Shown here in pieces: positions 10,953-20,631 of a stretch of 64,000 nucleotides of DNA. This stretch comes from Opitutaceae bacterium BACL24 MAG-120322-bin51. GTDB taxonomy: Bacteria; Verrucomicrobiota; Verrucomicrobiia; Opitutales; Coraliomargaritaceae. A program made the position numbers and the translations under genes. The notes under the pieces are model-generated. The model saw only the letters and a list, made by a program, of their open reading frames with translations. It had not been told where the DNA came from and ran no database searches. Positions within the stretch are counted from its first letter, which is position 1, and every line of letters starts with the position of its first letter. The stretch is from assembly GCA_905182435.1 (NCBI GenBank), contig CAJJBN010000019.1, forward strand, positions 1-64,000. The letters run 5' to 3'.

Positions 10953-13802
10953 TCACGTAAACACCTGCTGTGTCGGCGTCTCGGTGCCTTCTTCAAAGGT
11001 GGCGACATCACCCGCGAACACAAGTTCGCCACCGCCATCGCCACCCTCAGGGCCCAGTTCGATGATCCAGTCGGCCAAGCGAATGACATCGAGATCATGT
11101 TCAATGATCAGGATCGTGTTGCCGGCATCACGCAGTTTGAAGAGCAGATCCATCAGGCGTTGCACATCCAACCAGTGCAGCCCCGTGGTGGGTTCATCCA
11201 AAATATAAAGCGTTTCGCCTTGCTGGCGTTTACTCAGCTCTAGCGAAAGTTTAATCCGCTGCGCCTCACCACCGGACAAGGTCGTCGCAGGTTGGCCGAG
11301 CTTAATATAGCCTAGGCCTACATCCGACAAGGTGCGCAGTTTCTCCGCGATGCGCGGCTGCTTATCAAAAATTACCAACGCCTCGTCGACACTCATCGCC
11401 AGCACATCGGCGATGCTATAGCCCTTAAAGCGCACATCCAAAGTCTCTCGGTTGTAACGCTGACCATGGCAACTGGTGCATTCCGAATACACGTCTGCCA
11501 TAAATTGCATATCGAGCTTGATCACTCCATCGCCTTTGCAGCGCTCGCAGCGTCCACCCGAAACATTGAAACTGAAGCGGCTCGGCTTATAACCTCGGAT
11601 CTTCGCTAGTGAACACTTCACATACAGGTCACGCAATTGATCAAACAACTTGGTATAAGTCGCTGGATTTGAGCGCGGGCTGCGACCGATCGGCGACTGA
11701 TCCACCTGCACCACTGAGGTAAAATGATCCAAGCCCTGCACGCCTGCATGTTTACCTGGAATCGACTTCGCTCGGTTCAATTTAAACGCTGCGGCCTTGG
11801 CCAAAATACCATTTACCAAAGTACTCTTGCCCGAGCCCGACAATCCGCAAACCACCGTCAGCAAGCCGACTGGAAAAGCGGCATCGACTGACTTCAAATT
11901 ATTCTCAGTCGCCTTCTTGACGGTCAACCAATCCTTGGTCGGCCTCAGGGACTCGACACTTTTTTCCACGCGCTGCCGACCACTTAAGAACGGCCCGGAG
12001 CGACTCGCCCCTGCAGTATACGAGGCCTGCGGATCGCCTTCGAAAATTAGTTCGCCGCCCTCCACACCCGCACCCGGCCCGAGCTCGATCAAATGATCCG
12101 CCGCGCGCATGGTGTCGCCATCGTGCTCGACCACGACCACGGAATTACCCCGATCACGTAAACCGAGCAAAGTCTGAATCAAACGGCGATTATCCAACGG
12201 GTGCAGCCCGATGCTCGGCTCATCCAAAATATACACCACACCGATCAGAGACATACCGAGCTGAGTCGCTAAGCGCACACGCTGCGCCTCGCCGCCACTC
12301 AAAGTAGTATAGCTACGATTCAAGGTTAAATAACTCAGACCCACCTCATTCAAGAAAGACAAGCGTTCGGCCAAACCATGAATCGCATCGCTGACCGTTG
12401 AGTAGCCTCCACTCGACTCTAACTTCGCCACAAATGCCTGCGCATCGTGCAGCGATAAGCACAAAAAGTCTGCAATCGACACGCCCTCGATCAACACACT
12501 CAAACTCGACGGCCGCAGGCGGCGGCCATGGCAAGTCTCGCAGACGCTGCTGGTTTGATAGGCCATCAGCCGCGCACGCAATCCGTCGCTGGTCGTGGTG
12601 AGCCGCATGTTCTCTAGGTCAGCCAGCACGCCAGCAAACTCGATCGCCTCAGGCTTCGAGTTGCCCCCTTTCAACTTAAAGCTAAACTGCCGGCTGCCCG
12701 TGCCATGCAAAATTTGCGCCTGTACCTCAGCAGCCAATTCTTCCCACGCCACATCCGGATCAAATGGCAACTGCTCAGCCAATTGCTTCAAGATGGCATT
12801 ACGCTTAATGATCATTTGCTTCGAGCCAAGACGCCACGGCTTAATGGCACCCTGCTTCACTGTCTTCAACGGGTCCGGCACTAACAGCTCGGGTTGAAAT
12901 TGCAGCGTCTCTCCCAGTCCGCCGCATTCAGTGCAGGCTCCTTCGGCATGATTCCACGAGAAATGCCTCGGCGAGATCGAATCATATACATCCCCACACG
13001 TTACACAGGCTAGACGATTACTCAGCGGCAACTCGCGCCAGCCATCCTTCGCAGCTTTATCTTCGATCAATAAGATCGCCCGATCACCGCCTTCACTAAA
13101 AGCAAGATCCAACGAATCCGCTAAACGGCTGCGTTGATCTGTCTTTAACACGATACGATCCACCACAATCTCAACCACGATTTCGGAGGCCTTGGAGTCG
13201 ATTAAATCGGGCTCGTCTAATCGTCGCACCGCGCCGTTGATTCGCACACGCTGAAAACCGCGTTGCTGTAAGCGCGGTAATTCCTCTCGTAAAATCGAGG
13301 GCTTGGTAATCATCCAAGGCGCGAGGATCATCAAGCGACTCTTCTCCGGCTCAGCAAACACACGGGTTAAACAATCATCCATCGAGCGCCGCTCAATCAA
13401 ACCGCCATCTTTCGGGCAATACGGCGTGCCGCAGACCGCCCACAGCACTCGACTGAAATCCGCAATCTCGGTGACAGTTGCCACCGTGCTACGCGGGCTT
13501 CCGCCACCGCCAGTGCGTTGCTCCAACGCGATCACTGGCGACAAGCCTTGGATAAAATCTACATCTGGTCGCGGAATTTGCTCCAGCACCATGCGCGCCT
13601 TGGTCGATAGACTATCAATATACTTCCGGTAGCCCTCCGCATAAATCGTATCAAATGCGAGCGACGACTTGCCCGAACCGCTCACCCCGGTGATCACCAC
13701 CAATTGATTACGCGGAATCTTAAGGCTGATATTCTTTAAGTTATGCTCACGCGCTCCCTTAACGGAGATCGAATCGGCATGTATTGGCGGCAACGATTTC
13801 AT
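10953..13802 (-). CDS. uvrA: Excinuclease ABC subunit A (UvrA), somewhat divergent
   Basis: About 949 residues from the ATG at 13802 ([20 protein letters not shown]). An in-frame start 11 codons upstream is less likely. Two ABC ATPase halves are present: Walker [20 protein letters not shown] and [15 protein letters not shown], with signatures [17 protein letters not shown] and [17 protein letters not shown]. Zinc-module cysteines appear as CVTCGDVY...[14 protein letters not shown] and CERCKGDG...CTSCHGQ. The region between residues 120 and 240 retains a UvrB-binding-domain-sized insert, so it is not the short UvrA2 type. The sequence ([20 protein letters not shown]) diverges from canonical UvrA, so a second uvrA elsewhere is possible. 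Confidence 0.88.
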   Translation of the reverse strand: MKSLPPIHADSISVKGAREHNLKNISLKIPRNQLVVITGVSGSGKSSLAFDTIYAEGYRKYIDSLSTKARMVLEQIPRPDVDFIQGLSPVIALEQRTGGGGSPRSTVATVTEIADFSRVLWAVCGTPYCPKDGGLIERRSMDDCLTRVFAEPEKSRLMILAPWMITKPSILREELPRLQQRGFQRVRINGAVRRLDEPDLIDSKASEIVVEIVVDRIVLKTDQRSRLADSLDLAFSEGGDRAILLIEDKAAKDGWRELPLSNRLACVTCGDVYDSISPRHFSWNHAEGACTECGGLGETLQFQPELLVPDPLKTVKQGAIKPWRLGSKQMIIKRNAILKQLAEQLPFDPDVAWEELAAEVQAQILHGTGSRQFSFKLKGGNSKPEAIEFAGVLADLENMRLTTTSDGLRARLMAYQTSSVCETCHGRRLRPSSLSVLIEGVSIADFLCLSLHDAQAFVAKLESSGGYSTVSDAIHGLAERLSFLNEVGLSYLTLNRSYTTLSGGEAQRVRLATQLGMSLIGVVYILDEPSIGLHPLDNRRLIQTLLGLRDRGNSVVVVEHDGDTMRAADHLIELGPGAGVEGGELIFEGDPQASYTAGASRSGPFLSGRQRVEKSVESLRPTKDWLTVKKATENNLKSVDAAFPVGLLTVVCGLSGSGKSTLVNGILAKAAAFKLNRAKSIPGKHAGVQGLDHFTSVVQVDQSPIGRSPRSNPATYTKLFDQLRDLYVKCSLAKIRGYKPSRFSFNVSGGRCERCKGDGVIKLDMQFMADVYSECTSCHGQRYNRETLDVRFKGYSIADVLAMSVDEALVIFDKQPRIAEKLRTLSDVGLGYIKLGQPATTLSGGEAQRIKLSLELSKRQQGETLYILDEPTTGLHWLDVQRLMDLLFKLRDAGNTILIIEHDLDVIRLADWIIELGPEGGDGGGELVFAGDVATFEEGTETPTQQVFT

Positions 13803-13874
13803 AAATATAAACCATACCGATAGAGGCGCCCGCATCAGAGCGCAAGAGCGCGGGTGGATTGATTGCAGCAGCGA

Positions 13875-14684
13875 CTAGCCAGGCCAATGGTTCGGCACCA
13901 GAAAATGCGGCTCCTCTGCATCCGGCAGCACAAACATCACGCAGCGTTGAGCGCTCGCGGCGTGCAACGCTGAGACGGATACGCGTGGCAATGACTCGCG
14001 CAGCGCCGCAGTCATCTCAACCGGCCACAGTGGTTTAGGAACCATACAGACTTCTGAGATTCCCGCAAAAAAGCGCTCCCAATCCTGCGCATACAGCCAA
14101 CAACCCTTTCGGCAATCCGCGCGCACGCTTTCCGGCAAGGGGCACTCAGCCACTCCCATCGGATAAAAGATACAGCCGTAGATCAATTGACGCACCTCAA
14201 CCCGCTCACAGCCCCAACGCTCACGCAATAAGGACATCGCCTCTGGTCGTTGCGCCAATGGCAACTGATGCGTGCGCATGTGCTGTAACTTACGCTGCCA
14301 ATTATCGTGCGGATCCGGCCCGGGAAATTGCCAACCGTCTGCAGTCGGCACGCCAAGATAAAACTTAACCGCCAGTTCAAGTTGAAAAACTTGCTGTGTG
14401 CGCACAGCGCGTAGGATGTAATCCATTTCTCCCAAGGTGATCTGCTTGCGATCAAACACTTGCACATGATCCGCGAGCAGCTCCAGTTGATCCGATTCGC
14501 GCAGCAGCAAACGCAGCGCGTCCTCATATAAATGCCCAAGTTTCTGATTGGTATTCAAGCGCATGCCCGAGGTCGGCATGCCGAGCAGAGCACGGTCCAA
14601 TGACGCGGCTTCTGGCAAAGCGCCGACGAGCAGAGGAGCGTCTTTTATACTCTGGAGCAATGCGTTGGAGTGAAGATTATTCAT
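13875..14684 (-). CDS. DUF1853 family protein
   Basis: 269 residues. The family blocks are visible: KLGHLYEDALRLLLRES near residue 48, then QITLGEMDYILRA and FQLELAVKFYLG, a combination with a nuclease-like feel (E...D...E.K). Further blocks are YGCIFYPMG and a C-terminal KPLWPVEMTA. The biochemical function of DUF1853 is not established; membership of the PD-(D/E)XK-like group would be an inference. It is divergent to nothing and sits upstream of the 31 bp array. Confidence 0.75.
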   Translation of the reverse strand: MNNLHSNALLQSIKDAPLLVGALPEAASLDRALLGMPTSGMRLNTNQKLGHLYEDALRLLLRESDQLELLADHVQVFDRKQITLGEMDYILRAVRTQQVFQLELAVKFYLGVPTADGWQFPGPDPHDNWQRKLQHMRTHQLPLAQRPEAMSLLRERWGCERVEVRQLIYGCIFYPMGVAECPLPESVRADCRKGCWLYAQDWERFFAGISEVCMVPKPLWPVEMTAALRESLPRVSVSALHAASAQRCVMFVLPDAEEPHFLVPNHWPG

Positions 14685-14739
14685 AAGGCGAAAAGATGAG
14701 CATCATCATGTCGTCAGACATTCGCAAGGCCTCACGTAA

Positions 14740-14960
14740 TCACGGGGCTAAATCCGAACACGCAATTTAATCGCGGGGCTAAATCCGAACACGCAATTCA
14801 ATCGCGGGGCTAAATCCGAACACGCAATTTAATCGCGGGGCTAAATCCGAACACGCAATTCAATCGCGGGGCTAAATCCGAACACGCAATTTAATCGCGG
14901 GATAAACCCGCTCGCTACAATGATTCATTCGTAGCGACTGGCTTTACGCCAGGAGTCCTA
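14740..14960. repeat. 31 bp tandem array leading into repeat family C
   Basis: GGGGCTAAATCCGAACACGC recurs at 14744, 14775, 14806, 14837 and 14868: five copies of a 31-base unit whose last base alternates T/C. It then turns into TCGCGGGATAAACCCGCTCGC and GTAGCGACTGGCTTTACGCC, the modules of family C seen at 27701 and 28632. There are no spacers, so this is not CRISPR. Confidence 0.85.
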
Positions 14961-14965
14961 GAGCG

Positions 14966-16891
14966 TTACGTCGCAAGGTAAGTATGCCCACGAAGGATCT
15001 CTGCATATTCATCGAGCATACGGGTGCCTTCGCGTGGCTTGATGATGTCGGCCTTGGTGGCGCGATCGATTTGTTTCTTCAGTTGGCGCGTCAAGATGTG
15101 ACCATCGTATTGCGTGAAGCCGAGCACGTCGTTCACTGTAAAGCCCTTGATACTATCTTCAATGTAGAAGCCGTTCTCCTCATCGTCCTCAAGGAAGACA
15201 TGCACCTCATTCACACGGCCAAACAGGTTGTGTAAATCGCCCATAATGTCCTGATAAGCGCCGACTAAAAAGATACCTAGGTAGTAAGGATCCTTGGCAT
15301 TGAGCTCATGCAAACGAAGTGTGCTACGCACATCTTCGACATCGGTGAATTTGGAAACTTTGCCCTCACTATCGCAAGTAATGTCAACTAAAGTAGCATC
15401 GACATCCGGCGACTCATTGAGTCGATGCAGCGGCGCGATCGGGAACAGTTGATCGCAAGCCCAATGGTCAATCAGCGATTGAAACACCGAAAAATTGCAG
15501 ACGTATTGCTCGGCCATCATCTGCGGCAGCGACTCTAACTCTTCTGGCGTATAGCCCTCCCCCTTGCCTTGTTCAGCCAGCTCCTTGCAAATCTTCCAAT
15601 AAGTCGCATCGGCCTCAGCCTTTTCAGCGAGATCGAGATAGCCGAGTGAAAAGAGGTTATTGGCCTCTTCCTTCTTCTGCTGCGCATCGTGGTAGCGCTC
15701 CAAAGGACTGGAGCCATGCTCGTTCACTAAAATCGCCTGAAGATCGCGTAAGATTGGGTTGCGCTTCTTTTTCTTTGCGATCTTCGGATCGACTGAAGTT
15801 TTCGAAATACGATCACAGACGCGGGTGACAAGGATCGAGTGCGGCGCGACAATCGCTCGCCCACTCTCGGTCACAATATCTGGCACCTCGACCCCTGCAT
15901 CTGTGCAAACAGTCTTAATATTATAGACCACATCGCGCGCATACTCGCGCATGGTGTAGTTCATCGAGCTCTCGTAGTTACTGCGCGAGCCATCGTAATC
16001 GACGCCGAGGCCACCGCCGACATCCATCAGCCGCATAGGGAAGCCCATCTTTTTCAGCTCACAGAAGAAGCGCGTGGCTTCGACGGTGGCTTTTTTAATG
16101 GTCTGAATATTGGGCACCTGCGAGCCGATGTGGAAATGAATGAGTTGCAGGCAATCCTCCAAGCCCGCGCGTTTGAGGCGGCGCGTGGCATCGATAATCT
16201 CAGGACTGGTCAGGCCGAACTTGGCATCCTCCCCTGAGGAGCTGGCCCACTTTCCTTCACCGGAGGTGGACAGCTTGATTCGGAACCCAATCAACGGCCG
16301 CACGCCGAGCTTCTTACTCAACTGAATGATGCGTGGCACCTCACTGAGCTGCTCGACTACGAGGAAAATCTCTTTGCCGAGGCGTCGACCCTGGAGCGCG
16401 AGTTTTATAAATTCATCATCCTTGTAGCCGTTGCAGATGATCAAGGACTTCAGGTTTTTGTGCATCGCCAGAGCGATCATCAGCTCTGGTTTGCTGCCGC
16501 ACTCCAGCCCGTAGTTAAACGCCTGACCTGCGTCTTGGATCTCTTCGATGACTTCGCGCAGTTGGTTGACCTTGATCGGAAAGACGCCGCGATACTTGCC
16601 TGCGTAGCCCTCGTCTTTGATGGCTTGTGCAAACAGCTCGTTTAAATCCACGACACGGGTGCGCAGTAGATCCTGAATACGAATTGTCAGCGGTGGCTTG
16701 AGCCCTTTGCTAATCGCCTCGGTGACAATATCATGGATACGAATACTGCGTTGATCACGCGACGGGTGCACCAACATAAAACCATCCTCATCGACCGAGA
16801 AATGCCCACCGCCCCAGCGCTTGAGACCATAATAGTCTTCAGCATTGGCGATCGTCCAATCGTTCTCAGTCGGTTCGGTGGTTTGCTTCAT
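14966..16891 (-). CDS. speA: Biosynthetic arginine decarboxylase
   Basis: 641 residues, full length for the large PLP-dependent enzyme that converts arginine to agmatine, the first step of the agmatine route to putrescine. N-terminal WTIANAEDYYGLKRWGGGHF is typical. The PLP lysine lies in FPIKVNQLREV, and GGGLGVDYDGS (glycine loop), IVTESGRAIVAPHSIL and the late DVTLVDITCDSEGK also match. QYDGHILTRQLKKQ closes the gene. No ADP-ribosyl or regulatory extension is seen. Confidence 0.95.
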   Translation of the reverse strand: MKQTTEPTENDWTIANAEDYYGLKRWGGGHFSVDEDGFMLVHPSRDQRSIRIHDIVTEAISKGLKPPLTIRIQDLLRTRVVDLNELFAQAIKDEGYAGKYRGVFPIKVNQLREVIEEIQDAGQAFNYGLECGSKPELMIALAMHKNLKSLIICNGYKDDEFIKLALQGRRLGKEIFLVVEQLSEVPRIIQLSKKLGVRPLIGFRIKLSTSGEGKWASSSGEDAKFGLTSPEIIDATRRLKRAGLEDCLQLIHFHIGSQVPNIQTIKKATVEATRFFCELKKMGFPMRLMDVGGGLGVDYDGSRSNYESSMNYTMREYARDVVYNIKTVCTDAGVEVPDIVTESGRAIVAPHSILVTRVCDRISKTSVDPKIAKKKKRNPILRDLQAILVNEHGSSPLERYHDAQQKKEEANNLFSLGYLDLAEKAEADATYWKICKELAEQGKGEGYTPEELESLPQMMAEQYVCNFSVFQSLIDHWACDQLFPIAPLHRLNESPDVDATLVDITCDSEGKVSKFTDVEDVRSTLRLHELNAKDPYYLGIFLVGAYQDIMGDLHNLFGRVNEVHVFLEDDEENGFYIEDSIKGFTVNDVLGFTQYDGHILTRQLKKQIDRATKADIIKPREGTRMLDEYAEILRGHTYLAT

Positions 16892-16960
16892 AAGTGGTCG
16901 CTGTTGTCGTCTTTGATGAATGGACGCGAAAAATGACGTATAGATGAACCCTTAGAAAGC

Positions 16961-16991
16961 AAAAAAGGAAGCGAGACAGCTCACTTCCTTT
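16961..16991 (-). terminator. Terminator downstream of gcvH
   Basis: On the minus strand GGAAGTGAG pairs with CTCGCTTCC across a short CTGT loop, then TTTTTT. It lies just after gcvH and before speA. Confidence 0.75.
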
Positions 16992-17032
16992 AAAAAACGT
17001 CAACCACTCGATCAAACGAGCGCGCCTTGAAT

Positions 17033-17413
17033 TTAGATCAATTCGGCGTAAGCCGCTGGCTTCATCAAATCGGCGACTTGCGAATCGTCGGTCAGACGGA
17101 TTTTCAACAGCCATCCTTGAGTAAACGCTTGCTGATTGACCAGCTCCGGAGCGGAATCAACTTCCTCATTGATTTCAGTCACTTCACCGCCGAGAGGCAT
17201 ATATAGGTCAGATGCCGCTTTGACCGACTCGACCACACCGAAGGTATCTCCGATCTCAAGCGTCGCACCCAGCTCAGGGAATTCGACAAAAGTAATATCG
17301 CCTAAGCTCTCTTGAGCATAATCGGTAATCCCGATCGTCGCAGTGCCATCATCGTGCAACTGGATCCATTCGTGATCTTTAGTATAAAGGTAGTCAGCAG
17401 GTAATTCGCTCAT
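17033..17413 (-). CDS. gcvH: Glycine cleavage system H protein
   Basis: 126 residues from the ATG at 17413 (MSELPADYLYTKDHEWIQLH). The lipoyl carrier lysine is in GVVESVKAASDLYMP; GITDYAQESLGDITFVEFPE and the C-terminal GWLLKIRLTDDS are standard. The protein shuttles the aminomethyl intermediate between GcvP, GcvT and the lipoamide dehydrogenase. None of the partner genes lies in the window. A longer frame reaches 17449 but adds an atypical N-terminus. Confidence 0.95.
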   Translation of the reverse strand: MSELPADYLYTKDHEWIQLHDDGTATIGITDYAQESLGDITFVEFPELGATLEIGDTFGVVESVKAASDLYMPLGGEVTEINEEVDSAPELVNQQAFTQGWLLKIRLTDDSQVADLMKPAAYAELI

Positions 17414-17454
17414 AAGACATGAAAATCTCTGAAGATCGTCTAGTGTCAATTCTT

Positions 17455-17952
17455 CTACTCGAAGAATTCGAGGATTTGCTCAATGATGTATTTATGCTCA
17501 AGCGGAGTGATCTCACCCGCTTGCAGCTGACGGTCAGCTTTGAGTGTTTGCTGTCCCATACGCTCGAACGGATCAGCTCCAGTCGAATTCGGCACCAGCT
17601 CACTCTTCATCTTCGCTTCCATGACACTGGGCTCTAGATCATGATAATAGCCGAGGTCTTGCGATAAGCCAAAACGGATGAAATTCTGACTCTTGTCATT
17701 CGGCACTGGGGTGAAATATTTAACCGCAGGATTGTATCCCTCTTTCTCAAGACGAATCTCGTGGCTCAATTTACGAGGAAGATTAACAGTCAATGGCGTG
17801 ATGCCAGTCGCATTGCCATCAATATAAACACTCGCTTCCGCAGGGAACGAAACGATCACGACTGCCTGCGGCTTGCCCTCATCAAAAGAAGCACATGCTG
17901 AAAAAAGAAGCGCGAGCGCCAACGCGGGAATTATGTAAATCGGATATTTCAT
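17455..17952 (-). CDS. PEGA-domain lipoprotein
   Basis: 165 residues. Signal sequence with lipobox (ALALALLFSACASFDEG) predicts a lipid-anchored protein with the mature Cys at about residue 20. The PEGA domain reads AVVIVSFPAEASVYIDGNAT with GITPLTVNLP and IRLEKEGYNPA. The C-terminal 40 residues (LQAGEITPLEHKYIIEQILE) resemble SHOCT-like helices. Function unknown; PEGA lipoproteins are thought to bind envelope polymers. It ends 41 bases upstream of the gcvH ATG on the same strand, so the two may be co-transcribed. Confidence 0.75.
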   Translation of the reverse strand: MKYPIYIIPALALALLFSACASFDEGKPQAVVIVSFPAEASVYIDGNATGITPLTVNLPRKLSHEIRLEKEGYNPAVKYFTPVPNDKSQNFIRFGLSQDLGYYHDLEPSVMEAKMKSELVPNSTGADPFERMGQQTLKADRQLQAGEITPLEHKYIIEQILEFFE

Positions 17953-18129
17953 TCAGTCGAAAATGGGTAAAGTAGTAATAAAATGTACCAATCTAGCCGC
18001 TTGCGTAATTATCGGTCAAGACTTTAGCGCCAATTATTTACCCGCAATGACATTACCCCACATGAAATGGCTGAATGTGCTTGAACATTCGCACTCGCCT
18101 CAATCAACATACTTTTTAGCAGGCCGACA

Positions 18130-19227
18130 ATGACGACTCTTGAAATGCCCTCATTTCCAGCGACTGGCCACCTTCTAATGATATTTACTTTCACCCTAGC
18201 AATCGCCTTCACGATCGGAGTCTCCGCGCTGTGCTCCATTCTTGAAGCGATGATCCTCAGCACCACCACCGCTGAAATCGAAGGGCTCAAGAAAACGCAC
18301 CCAAAAAGAGGTGAAAAACTGGAAAAGTATAAGATTGAACTGGCAGAGACCAGCTCCGCGATCCTCAGTCTCAACACCATCGCCAATACGCTCGGTGCCA
18401 CCATGGTCGGTGGGCTTGCGGTTAAGATTTGGCCTGAAGATGCCAATATCCTGTTTAAAGTCTCCGCCGCAATGGCCCTCGCCATCCTGTTTTTCTCTGA
18501 AATTATTCCCAAAAATATGGGCGTGCTGTATCGTCCAGCCCTGCAGCCGATATTGATCTACCCGCTAACTTGGGTCTGCGCGATCATGGCTCCGCTGTCT
18601 AGCATCGTCGCGGTGCTAGTGCGCCTATTGCTCAAACCAGCTGAAACCACCACCGATAGTGACGAAGAAATCCTCTTACTCGCCGAGAAAAGCGCGAAGG
18701 AGGGCACCCTCACATCGAATGAGCGTGAGGTGATTCACAACGCACTCAGCCTCGATGAAGTGCTCGTTGACCAGATCATGACACCGCGCACCGTGCTTTA
18801 CGCGATCGATGAAGAAGAAACCGTCGGCTCCTTATTCGAGAAAGAAAGCAACCTTCCCTTTGCTCGCATCCCTACCTACCGCGATGAAACCGAAAACATC
18901 ACGGGCATCGTCCGCCGCCGCGACATCCTCAGTGCTAAGGCGAAAGACCAAGACGATCGAACGATTGCTTCGATGGCCAGCGAAGCTATTTACATCCCTG
19001 ACAACGCGACAGTCGATGATGCCCTGCAGATCTTCCTCAAGAAACATCAACAACTCGGCATCGCAGTCGATGAGTTTGGCACCATCTCCGGCGTCATCAC
19101 GATGGAAGACGTCATCGAACACATTATTGGCCAAGAAATATTCGAAGACGACGATCCAGCCATCGACATGCGCGAACTCGCTCGTCGCCAGCAGTTTGCA
19201 AGCAAGCACAAGAGCCGCAAAGGCTAG
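18130..19227 (+). CDS. CNNM/CorC (HlyC) family protein, DUF21 plus CBS domains
   Basis: 365 residues. An N-terminal membrane DUF21 domain is followed by two CBS domains (VDQIMTPRTVLYAIDEEETV and MASEAIYIPDNATVDDALQI). The first includes TSNEREVIHNALSLDEVLVD, and GTISGVITMEDVIEHIIGQE is the conserved end. The C-terminal CorC_HlyC domain is missing, so this is the short form. The family is linked to Mg2+ (or Co2+) homeostasis. ATG at 18130 has no good alternative. Confidence 0.88.
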   Translation: MTTLEMPSFPATGHLLMIFTFTLAIAFTIGVSALCSILEAMILSTTTAEIEGLKKTHPKRGEKLEKYKIELAETSSAILSLNTIANTLGATMVGGLAVKIWPEDANILFKVSAAMALAILFFSEIIPKNMGVLYRPALQPILIYPLTWVCAIMAPLSSIVAVLVRLLLKPAETTTDSDEEILLLAEKSAKEGTLTSNEREVIHNALSLDEVLVDQIMTPRTVLYAIDEEETVGSLFEKESNLPFARIPTYRDETENITGIVRRRDILSAKAKDQDDRTIASMASEAIYIPDNATVDDALQIFLKKHQQLGIAVDEFGTISGVITMEDVIEHIIGQEIFEDDDPAIDMRELARRQQFASKHKSRKG

Positions 19228-19241
19228 CATGAAGCACGCAC

Positions 19242-19336
19242 TAAAGGAGTGTGGGCGACCCGCCCACGGCACATCCGCAGCCACACGCGTCCGCGAAAAT
19301 CAAAGAAAACGAGGGCGAGTCGCCCTCCCTCCTTTC
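19242..19336. repeat. Palindromic repeat family A, single copy
   Basis: AAAGGAGTGTGGGCGACCCG and GAGGGCGAGTCGCCCTCCCT separated by about 40 bases, filling the space between the convergent CNNM and hemB genes. Confidence 0.85.
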
Positions 19337-19354
19337 CCTAACACTTCTTCACGT

Positions 19355-20377
19355 TTACCTCACAGCGACGCTCTCGGCATACGCCCGCGCAAAATAAGTC
19401 AGGATCATATCAGCCCCAGCCCGACGAATCGCCAGCAGCGACTCATCTCGGCAACGCTCCAGATCGAGCCAGCCCCGTTCCGCAGCCGCCTGGAGTTGTG
19501 CATATTCACCGGAAACCTGATAGGCAGCGAGTGGCAACTCCGTCGACTCCCGTACTTCGCGGATGATGTCCAAATACGGCCCTGCAGGCTTGACCATCAG
19601 CACATCCGCACCTTCCTCTTCATCCAAAGCCACCTCAATCAACGCCTCCCGACGATTGCCGGGGTTCAACTGATACGTACGCTTATCCAAATGATGTGTG
19701 CCAGCGCTGCTTGCGCTGCCCACCGCATCACGGAACGGGCCATAAAAGGCTGATGCAAACTTCGCGGAGTAGGCCATGATATTGGTCCTCTCAAAGCGAT
19801 TATCATCCAGAGCCGCGCGGATCGCACCGACACGACCATCCATCATATCCGAGGGAGCTACAAAATCGGCGCCCGCCTCAGCAGCGAGCACTGCCATCTC
19901 AGCAAGAATTTCGACCGTGGCATCATTGACCAAATCGCCCGCCTGCACATCGAACAATCCATCGTGGCCATGCACCGTATACGGATCGAGCGCGAGGTCG
20001 GTGATCACCGCCATCTGCGGCAGCTCTGCCTTGATCGCCCGAATCGCCCGCAGCACCAACGTGCCAGGGTTCAAGGCCTCACGCCCATCGTCGGTCTTCA
20101 ACGAATCGTCCAACTTCGGGAACAGTGCCACCGCTGGTATCCCCAACGTGGCCAGCTCACGGCATTCCGCGATCAATAGCGGAATCGTCAGACGCGAAAT
20201 ACCGGGCATCGACTCGATCGGCTCCGCAGCACCGTCGCCATCAATCACGAAAATCGGCTGAATTAAATGATGCACTTGCAACTCCGTTTCATTTGCCAAA
20301 GCACGTAAGGCAGCAGTACGGCGCATACGACGTGGGCGATGTATTAGGTCCAAGCGGAAGTCAGAAGAAGCAGTCAT
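19355..20377 (-). CDS. hemB: Porphobilinogen synthase (delta-aminolevulinic acid dehydratase)
   Basis: About 340 residues from the ATG at 20377 (MTASSDFRLDLIHRPRRMRR). Joins two ALA molecules into porphobilinogen for heme synthesis. ADFVAPSDMMDGRVGAIRAA and DVLMVKPAGPYLDIIRE (Schiff-base lysine) are the active-site blocks. The metal loop reads TDLALDPYTVHGHDGLFD, where zinc enzymes have three cysteines. This copy has none and so belongs to the Mg/K-dependent class. A longer frame to 20407 exists but is less convincing. Confidence 0.95.
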   Translation of the reverse strand: MTASSDFRLDLIHRPRRMRRTAALRALANETELQVHHLIQPIFVIDGDGAAEPIESMPGISRLTIPLLIAECRELATLGIPAVALFPKLDDSLKTDDGREALNPGTLVLRAIRAIKAELPQMAVITDLALDPYTVHGHDGLFDVQAGDLVNDATVEILAEMAVLAAEAGADFVAPSDMMDGRVGAIRAALDDNRFERTNIMAYSAKFASAFYGPFRDAVGSASSAGTHHLDKRTYQLNPGNRREALIEVALDEEEGADVLMVKPAGPYLDIIREVRESTELPLAAYQVSGEYAQLQAAAERGWLDLERCRDESLLAIRRAGADMILTYFARAYAESVAVR

Positions 20378-20469
20378 ACGCAGCACCATGACGACTCCTG
20401 CACTCATTTCAAGCCGAACTGTTTTATCCTCATTTCAAACTTCACACATCAGTTTTCCCCCGTCACTCT

Positions 20470-20631
20470 GCCCTTTTACTTTTTCAGTTTGTTGCTTCAC
20501 TTGCCCAAAGGGCACCCAGTTCACTCCGCCCTTCGGGGTCAGCTCGGCAGACCTCGCAGATTATCTACGCGCGACTCGCGCTTCGTGCCACTTTCCAAAC
20601 TTCACACTTTTCCACCTTCACACTTTATCAA
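20470..20631 (+). repeat. Repeated leader element E, copy upstream of cysS
   Basis: Modules in order: CACTTGCCCAAAGGGCACCC (20498-20517), CGCCCTTCGGGG (20527-20538), CTCGGCAGACCTCGCAGA (about 20543-20560) and GCGCGACTCGCGCTTCGTGC. A pyrimidine-rich stretch (CACTTTCC...CACACTTT) follows up to the ATG at 20632. Closest relative is the tadA leader. Confidence 0.7.

Noticed and set aside
14744-14895. Possible CRISPR array
   Set aside because: Repeats follow each other without spacers and no cas gene is nearby.
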